A stretch of 42,659 nucleotides of DNA from Bacteroidota bacterium. Lineage in GTDB: Bacteria; Bacteroidota; Bacteroidia; Chitinophagales; Chitinophagaceae. A program made the translations under genes and the position numbers. The stretch covers positions 1-42,659 of the forward strand of contig JAFAGR010000066.1 of assembly GCA_023422565.1 (NCBI GenBank), given 5' to 3'. Under the pieces are notes generated by a model that worked only from the letters and a program-made list of their open reading frames with translations, searched no databases and was not told the origin of the DNA. This document shows, piece after piece, positions 37,748-42,659 of this stretch; positions within the stretch are counted from its first letter, which is position 1, and each line of letters begins with the position of its first letter.

Positions 37748-38974
37748 TTAATCGATTATGGTAAGATCAGGTATAGGTACAACAAACTTTCCTCCCCAGT
37801 CGCGGATGTATTTCAACTGGTCCATCAGTTCATCTTTAAGATTCCACGGCAGAAGCATAACAAAGGCAGGGCGCTTGCTTCTTAACAAAGCTTCATCTAC
37901 CACAGGAATATGGCTTGCAGGAAGAAATTTTCCTTGTTTGTTAGGGTTTGCATCAACTACAAAATCTAAAAGATCGTTCTTAACGCCACAGAAATTCAGC
38001 AAGGTATTACCTTTCGCAGCGGCGCCGTAACCCGCTACCGATTTGCCTTTACTCTTCTGTTCAACAAGAAAACGAAGCACGTCCAATTTCACCTTCATGG
38101 CGCGATCCTGGAAACCGTGGTAAAATTCCGGCCGCTGCATGCCCGCTACTTTTTCTTTAGATAGCATTTCACCGACATTCGCCTCAACCGTTCTATCACT
38201 TTCCGCATGGCAGGCAAAAATCCGAAGCGAGCCTCCGTGTGTCGTTAGTTCTTCCACATCAAACATTTTCAAACCGCATTGTTCAAAGATCTGTTTAACT
38301 GTATAAAAACTCAGGTAGGAAAAATGTTCGTGATAGATGGTGTCGAACTGATTGCTTTGAACAAGGCGCAGCAGGTGCGGAAACTCCATAGTGATAACTC
38401 CTTCCGGCTTTAGAACCAGTTTCATTCCGCCAACAAAATCGAGGATATCCGGCACATGCGCTAACACATTATTTCCCAGCAGCACATCGGCGTACCTTCC
38501 CTGCGCTGCAAGTTGCCCGGCGAGATCCACACCAAAAAATTCGGTAATCGATTCTATGCCTTTTTCCCGCGCCACCGCGGCAGTGTTCTTCGTAGGCTCT
38601 ATACCCAGCACCGGCACACTTCTTTGTTTGAAGTATTGCAACAGATATCCATCGTTACTGGCCAGTTCCAACACCTGCGAATTCTCGTTTAGGCCAAACC
38701 GTGATATCATCATGTTTACATACTCCTCCGCATGTTTTAGCCAGCTTTTGCTGAAGGAAGAGAAGTAAACGTAATCTGCATTAAAAATATCGTCCGACTT
38801 TTTATATTCATCAACCTGTACCAGGAAGCAATGATGGCATACAAATACCTTAAGCGGATAATAAACTTCAGGTTCGCTCAACTGTTCTTTAGTGAGAAAA
38901 GAATTTGAAGCGGGAGAGTTTATAAGGTCAATGAAAACATTTTCCGTTTCCTTTTTACAGAACCTGCAAGTCAT
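37748..38974 (-). CDS. Sugar C-methyltransferase (zinc-binding N-domain, TylC3/NovU-like)
   Basis: A 408-residue three-part enzyme. An N-terminal zinc-binding domain has four Cys (3, 6, 46 and 49 in MTCRFC and VCHHC). The SAM domain has VLELASNDGYLLQYF (about 100-114), VLGIEPTKNTAAVAREKGI and LLGNNVLAHVPDILDFV. The C-terminal domain contains VAGYGAAAKGNTLLNFCG and FVVDANPNKQGKFLPASHIP. This layout belongs to C-methyltransferases that put a methyl branch on C-3 of a 4-keto-6-deoxy sugar nucleotide, after enolisation. It overlaps the 3,5-epimerase gene by four bases (ATGA). The substrate should be the CDP-4-keto-6-deoxyglucose made by RfbF and RfbG (inference). Confidence 0.9.
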   Translation of the reverse strand: MTCRFCKKETENVFIDLINSPASNSFLTKEQLSEPEVYYPLKVFVCHHCFLVQVDEYKKSDDIFNADYVYFSSFSKSWLKHAEEYVNMMISRFGLNENSQVLELASNDGYLLQYFKQRSVPVLGIEPTKNTAAVAREKGIESITEFFGVDLAGQLAAQGRYADVLLGNNVLAHVPDILDFVGGMKLVLKPEGVITMEFPHLLRLVQSNQFDTIYHEHFSYLSFYTVKQIFEQCGLKMFDVEELTTHGGSLRIFACHAESDRTVEANVGEMLSKEKVAGMQRPEFYHGFQDRAMKVKLDVLRFLVEQKSKGKSVAGYGAAAKGNTLLNFCGVKNDLLDFVVDANPNKQGKFLPASHIPVVDEALLRSKRPAFVMLLPWNLKDELMDQLKYIRDWGGKFVVPIPDLTIID

Positions 38975-39522
38975 TCGAAATTACTTTTATATTGATCGGT
39001 GATTAAAGGATGTGACCGGTCTCTTTCAGAAATATTCTTTGGAGCCAACGGCCACTGTATAGTCAGAACAGGATCATTAAAGCGAAGCCCGCCCTCTGCT
39101 GCCGGAGTATAAACCTGGGAATGCATGTAAACGAGTTCCGAATTATCTTCCATCGCTTGGAACCCGTGCGCAAAACCCGCTGGTATATACATCATTTGAT
39201 TATTATCCGGACTCAGTTCAGCGGCAAACCACTTAAGATATGTGGAAGAACTTTTGCGCAGATCCACGGCCACATCCCACACCTTTCCGCGAACGCAGCG
39301 TACCAGCTTTATTTCAGTAAAGGGCGGGATTTGAAAGTGCAGGCCCCGGACTGTTCCTTTTTCAGCCGTGAAGGAATGGTTCATCTGAAGCCAGTCACCT
39401 GTATGACCAATTTCGGCGAAATCATCCTTGCTGTAGGTGCGCATAAACCAACCTCTTTCATCACCGATCCGATTCAGTGTAATGAGATAGTTGCCTTGCA
39501 ATGGTGTTGGCGTAAATTTCAT
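38971..39522 (-). CDS. dTDP-4-dehydrorhamnose 3,5-epimerase family protein (acting on a CDP-sugar)
   Basis: A 183-residue cupin epimerase of the RmlC family. Motifs: NRIGDERGWFMRTYSKDDF, TVRGLHFQIPPFTEIKLVRC with catalytic His62, AGFAHGFQAM with His119, and YTPAAEGGLRFNDP with the likely catalytic Tyr138. In this setting it should epimerise C-3 and/or C-5 of CDP-4-keto-6-deoxyglucose rather than the dTDP sugar: no rmlA, rmlB or rmlD is in the window, and the gene is flanked by rfbG (four-base ATGA overlap) and the C-methyltransferase (four-base overlap). Length is normal. Confidence 0.87.
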   Translation of the reverse strand: MKFTPTPLQGNYLITLNRIGDERGWFMRTYSKDDFAEIGHTGDWLQMNHSFTAEKGTVRGLHFQIPPFTEIKLVRCVRGKVWDVAVDLRKSSSTYLKWFAAELSPDNNQMMYIPAGFAHGFQAMEDNSELVYMHSQVYTPAAEGGLRFNDPVLTIQWPLAPKNISERDRSHPLITDQYKSNFE

Positions 39523-40586
39523 GCTGAGAGGTATTGATCGATTTGCTCCCGCGTCTTTCGCGCTTTATCATCCTCAGGGGTGGAATACCATTCCAATGTT
39601 TTTCGGATCGCTTCCTTTGAATTCATTTTTGGCTGCCAGTTCAAAACTTTCTTTGCAAGTGTAATATCCAGTTTTAATAAGCCGGCCTCATGTAAATTTT
39701 CCAGGTTATCTTTTTCCCAACTTCCTGTACCTAAATATTCAATGGCACTTTCAACCACTTGCTGTACGGTAAGGTGATCATTTTCATCAGGACCGAAGTT
39801 CAGCGATTCAGCTAATGATCGTTCCCCCGAATACATCAATCCTCCCCAAAATAAATATGCGCAAACCGGTTCTAAAACATGTTGCCATGGCCTTACAGAA
39901 TTCGGGAAGCGTAACTTCAGCACCCCGTTATTAGAGATCGTTCTGATTATATCCGGAAAAAGCCTGTCTTCACTGTAGTCTCCGCCGCCGATCACATTTC
40001 CCGCTCTCGCCGAGCCTATGATCTTTTTATGTTTTGAAAAATCAGCCTCATTGAAAAATGAACGCCTGAAACTTTGTACCACTAATTCAGTGCAGGCTTT
40101 ACTTGCCGAATACGGATCGTAGCCGCCGAGCCGGTCGCTTTCCAAAAATGGCTTTCCGGTTTCATTATTCTCGTAAACCTTATCTGTAGTGACAACCACC
40201 ACCGCACACTTTTTACCGAGCCTTGTTACAGCTTCGAGGAGATTAGCGGTGCCGGTTACATTTGTATCGAAAGTTTCTGCAGGAATGGAATAGCTACGGC
40301 GGACAAGTGGTTGCGCAGCGAGATGAAAAATATAATCGGGCTGAAAATCAAGAACCGCATCCTGGAGCGTCTCACGGTGACGAATATCCGCAATTTCACT
40401 TTCCATCCGCGAGCCGAGTCCGAGAATGGTAAAATGATTTGGATCTGTGTCTGATGCAAGCGCATATCCGTACACTTCTGCCCCGAGGCTAAGAAGTATT
40501 TCGCAAAGCCACGAGCCCTTAAAGCCTGTGTGGCCGGTGACAAAAACCTTTTTATCCTTATAAAAATTTTGGAGCTTATTATTCAT
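39519..40586 (-). CDS. rfbG: CDP-glucose 4,6-dehydratase
   Basis: A 355-residue SDR converting CDP-glucose to CDP-4-keto-6-deoxyglucose. NAD loop KKVFVTGHTGFKGSWLCEIL (Gly18, Gly21, Gly24), IFHLAAQPLVRRSY, VVVTTDKVYENNETGKPFLE and the active-site YDPYSASKACTELVV with Tyr and Lys follow the RfbG pattern, as do RAGNVIGGGDYSEDRLFPDI and VRPWQHVLEPVCAYL. I use the ATG at 40586, where TAATG joins the rfbF stop and the rfbG start. An upstream ATG at 40622 lies inside rfbF. With rfbF it makes the committed CDP-6-deoxyhexose precursor; there is no ddhC-type 3-dehydratase, so the product keeps O-3. Confidence 0.95.
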   Translation of the reverse strand: MNNKLQNFYKDKKVFVTGHTGFKGSWLCEILLSLGAEVYGYALASDTDPNHFTILGLGSRMESEIADIRHRETLQDAVLDFQPDYIFHLAAQPLVRRSYSIPAETFDTNVTGTANLLEAVTRLGKKCAVVVVTTDKVYENNETGKPFLESDRLGGYDPYSASKACTELVVQSFRRSFFNEADFSKHKKIIGSARAGNVIGGGDYSEDRLFPDIIRTISNNGVLKLRFPNSVRPWQHVLEPVCAYLFWGGLMYSGERSLAESLNFGPDENDHLTVQQVVESAIEYLGTGSWEKDNLENLHEAGLLKLDITLAKKVLNWQPKMNSKEAIRKTLEWYSTPEDDKARKTREQIDQYLSA

Positions 40587-41362
40587 TACCAGCTTTTCCA
40601 TTTCGCGTTTCCGCTTTGCCAATGATGTTCGAGCTCTATTTTATCCCGCAGGGCATCCATACATTTCCAATATCCGGTATGCTTGAAGGCCACTAATTCT
40701 TTATCGGCCGTGAGCTTTTCCAGCGGGTCGTCTTCCCACATCATATTATTCATATCACCATCCAGATATTTGAAAACTTCGGGTTCAAGCACGAAGAAAC
40801 CGCCGTTGATCCACTTCCCTTCGTCCTTCATTTTCTCCCGGAAGTCCAGCACCTGGCCAGTCTCCGAAAGGTCCATGCCGCCAAATCTTGCTTCGAGTTG
40901 AACTGCAGTAACCGTGGCGATCTTGCCATGAGCCTGGTGAAATTTTACGAGCTGGTCGATCGGAACGTCGCTCACGCCATCCCCGTAGGTAAGCATGAAA
41001 GGTTCATTGCCGATATGAGATTGAACCGCTTTGAGGCGCCCTGCCGTTTTCGTATCAAGACCGGTTTCTACCAGTGTTACATTAAAGGCCTCACTTTTAG
41101 TGTTGTGATATTTTACGGTGTTGTCTTTCAGGCTTATGGTAAGATCAGCGTTGTGAAGGAAATAGTTCATAAAATATTCCTTGATCACATAACCTTTATA
41201 ACCGAGGCAGATGATGAAATCGTTATAGCCATACGCACTGTACATTTTGAGGATGTGCCATATGATCGGCTTCCCACCGATTTCTACCATCGGTTTTGGC
41301 CTGACATCAGTTTCCTCAGAAATTCGCGTGCCTAAACCACCTGCAAAGATTACCACTTTCAT
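40586..41362 (-). CDS. rfbF: Glucose-1-phosphate cytidylyltransferase
   Basis: Makes CDP-glucose from CTP and glucose 1-phosphate. The 258 residues open MKVVIFAGGLGTRISEETDV and continue RPKPMVEIGGKPIIWHILK, with the GGxGTR nucleotide loop at 8-13. DFIICLGYKGYVIKEYFMNY, MLTYGDGVSDVPIDQLV (catalytic Asp region) and WINGGFFVLEPEVFKYL are typical RfbF segments, and the end EDDPLEKLTADKELVAFKH fits too. It is the first gene of the operon. The promoter element TATTTTTG (41405-41412) gives a leader of about 36 bases. The stop overlaps the rfbG start by one base. Confidence 0.96.
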   Translation of the reverse strand: MKVVIFAGGLGTRISEETDVRPKPMVEIGGKPIIWHILKMYSAYGYNDFIICLGYKGYVIKEYFMNYFLHNADLTISLKDNTVKYHNTKSEAFNVTLVETGLDTKTAGRLKAVQSHIGNEPFMLTYGDGVSDVPIDQLVKFHQAHGKIATVTAVQLEARFGGMDLSETGQVLDFREKMKDEGKWINGGFFVLEPEVFKYLDGDMNNMMWEDDPLEKLTADKELVAFKHTGYWKCMDALRDKIELEHHWQSGNAKWKSW

Positions 41363-41396
41363 TCAGGAGTAAAATTTATCTTTAAGTGAATATCAA

Positions 41397-41404
41397 TATT
41401 TTCG
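41397..41404 (+). promoter_or_regulatory. Candidate -7 element TATTTTCG of the Wzx-type gene
   Basis: One mismatch from TAnnTTTG, 42 bases before the ATG at 41447. It directly abuts the divergent rfbF element, making the near-palindrome TATTTTCGCAAAAATA. Confidence 0.4.
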
Positions 41405-41412
41405 CAAAAATA
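41405..41412 (-). promoter_or_regulatory. -7 element TATTTTTG of the rfbF operon
   Basis: An exact TAnnTTTG match on the minus strand, 42 bases before the rfbF ATG. A TTG 15 bases further upstream is closer than the usual -33 spacing. Confidence 0.6.
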
Positions 41413-41446
41413 GAGGTTTAACAGCAGCAATCCACGAGTAGCATCA

Positions 41447-42659
41447 ATGTCGCAAATCAGAAAAAGAAGCCTTAAAGCAACCATCTGGATATATATCGGG
41501 TTTCTGATCGGCGCCTTAAACACCTACTTTCTTACACATAAGGACTGGTTTACACCGGATGAAAATGGGCTGACAAGGATAATGATAGAGGTGAGCATGC
41601 TCATCTTTGCATTCTCCACCTTTGGCGTCACCACCTATCTTTTTAAATTTTTCCCTTATTATAAAGACAATATTGAAGACAGCAAAAACGACCTGTTGGG
41701 CCTGGCACTGAAAATTGCATCCGCCGGGTTTATTTTAACCTGTGCAGGGCTTTGGTTGATGGAGCCGTTGGTAGTACGGAAATTCAGTGCCAACTCCGCA
41801 CTTTTCGTAGAGTACTTTTATTGGTGCTTACCGATGGCTTGTTTTGTACTAATGTATAATCTGCTGGAGTCTTACGCTTATGGATATGATCACGGCGTAA
41901 CCACCAGTTTATTAAAAGAAACCATTCTTCGCTTATACACCCTCGTTATACTGGTACTAAAAGTACTTGGATTCATCACCTTCCACACTTTTATCCTTCT
42001 ATTTGCCCTGCAGTATGCTGTAATTGTACTGATACTGATCATTTACCTCAAATCAAAAAATCATCTCTGGATAACCTTTCGAAAAAGCCGGGTTACTGAA
42101 AAGTTCAGAAAGAAGATAATGGCCCTGATGGGATTAACCTTTATCGTGATCGTGGTGAATGTACTTCGAAGCAGTATTGATGGAATTGTACTGGCGGCAA
42201 AACAAAACCTGGCGGCAGTTGGCGTTTTCGGACTGGCTGCCTACATGGTATCGGTAATGCAGGCGCCATTCAGGAGCATGGTGGCGGTAACCATTCCTAT
42301 TCTATCCAGGTCGTGGAAAAATAAAGACATAAAAGAGATTACAAGAATTTATAAACGCTCGTCTATTAACCTGCTTACTTTTTCCCTGCTGATTTTCTTC
42401 TGCATCTGGCTGAATTTCGAATCGGCAATAATTTACTTCGGTATCAATCCCGCTTACCTGCAGGGCAAATGGGTATTTTTCATGTTGGGCATGGTAGCGA
42501 TCATTGAGATGGGAACCGGGGTAAACTCACAGATAATTGGCACCTCGGTTTACTGGCGCTTTGAGCTTTGGACCAGCATCTTACTAACAGCCCTTATCAT
42601 TCCGCTCAGTTACTACCTGACAGTAAAATACGGTATCCTCGGCCCTGCAATTGCAAATG
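41447..42659 (+). CDS. Oligosaccharide flippase family protein (Wzx-like), cut by the right edge
   Basis: An open frame of 404 codons that continues past the window end, starting MSQIRKRSLKATIWIYIGFL. It has at least ten hydrophobic segments, for example IMIEVSMLIFAFSTFGVTTY, LGLALKIASAGFILTCAGLW and YTLVILVLKVLGFITFHTFI, with the charged loops and the early LFKFFPYYKD typical of Bacteroidota Wzx/MATE-type polysaccharide flippases. It would move the lipid-linked repeat unit across the inner membrane. It starts divergently from rfbF with back-to-back promoter elements. The C-terminal part is not in the window, so its full length is unknown. Confidence 0.85.
   Translation, partial: MSQIRKRSLKATIWIYIGFLIGALNTYFLTHKDWFTPDENGLTRIMIEVSMLIFAFSTFGVTTYLFKFFPYYKDNIEDSKNDLLGLALKIASAGFILTCAGLWLMEPLVVRKFSANSALFVEYFYWCLPMACFVLMYNLLESYAYGYDHGVTTSLLKETILRLYTLVILVLKVLGFITFHTFILLFALQYAVIVLILIIYLKSKNHLWITFRKSRVTEKFRKKIMALMGLTFIVIVVNVLRSSIDGIVLAAKQNLAAVGVFGLAAYMVSVMQAPFRSMVAVTIPILSRSWKNKDIKEITRIYKRSSINLLTFSLLIFFCIWLNFESAIIYFGINPAYLQGKWVFFMLGMVAIIEMGTGVNSQIIGTSVYWRFELWTSILLTALIIPLSYYLTVKYGILGPAIAN

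Overview
The window looks like a chromosomal stretch of a member of the Bacteroidota, most likely Chitinophagales/Chitinophagaceae (inference from gene content). The evidence is the DUF4270 lipoprotein beside a GlgA-like protein and panC, two TonB-dependent receptors, a YfhO protein, lipoproteins with relaxed lipoboxes, the near absence of Shine-Dalgarno sequences, and at least nine exact copies of the Bacteroidota -7 promoter element TAnnTTTG just upstream of genes.

Positions 1-6,500 hold an HTH regulator divergent from a GNAT-nitrilase fusion, two tandem duplicated small lipoproteins, and rlmB. They are embedded in several hundred bases of repeat-rich intergenic DNA. Positions 6,488-14,630 are housekeeping: metK, DUF4270, the GlgA-like protein, panC, a flippase-like membrane protein overlapping rfaE2, ppx and panB. 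A G-quadruplex-type G/T repeat follows rfaE2. Positions 14,776-25,967 carry a BtuB-like receptor, an ALDH7-type dehydrogenase, a subtilase with a long insertion, a DinB protein, a tail-specific protease, tRNA-His and a large TonB-type outer-membrane protein. Two terminators in this part run straight into, or overlap, the next gene's promoter element.

From 26,448 to the right edge the window is a cell-surface polysaccharide locus. YfhO, a glycosyltransferase and an Rmd-type reductase form one + strand run. Together with gmd they can make GDP-D-rhamnose from GDP-mannose. Three more glycosyltransferases, a MycE/CmcI-type methyltransferase and an FkbM methyltransferase follow. A tightly coupled minus-strand operon (rfbF, rfbG, a 3,5-epimerase, a C-methyltransferase, a ketoreductase, FkbM) predicts a CDP-activated 3-C-methyl-6-deoxyhexose. 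A Wzx-type flippase, cut by the right edge, starts divergently from rfbF.

No phage, insertion sequence, CRISPR array or rRNA was seen. The most notable non-genic content is a set of dispersed repeat families (hairpins, direct and inverted copies), an orphan copy of the HTH gene's leader, a phased GTATAAG triplet and a convergent gene pair in which one gene's terminator lies inside the other's coding region. I saw no clearly new defence or mobile system. The best candidates for unexplained biology are the panC/GlgA-like/DUF4270 neighbourhood and the CDP-sugar cassette.
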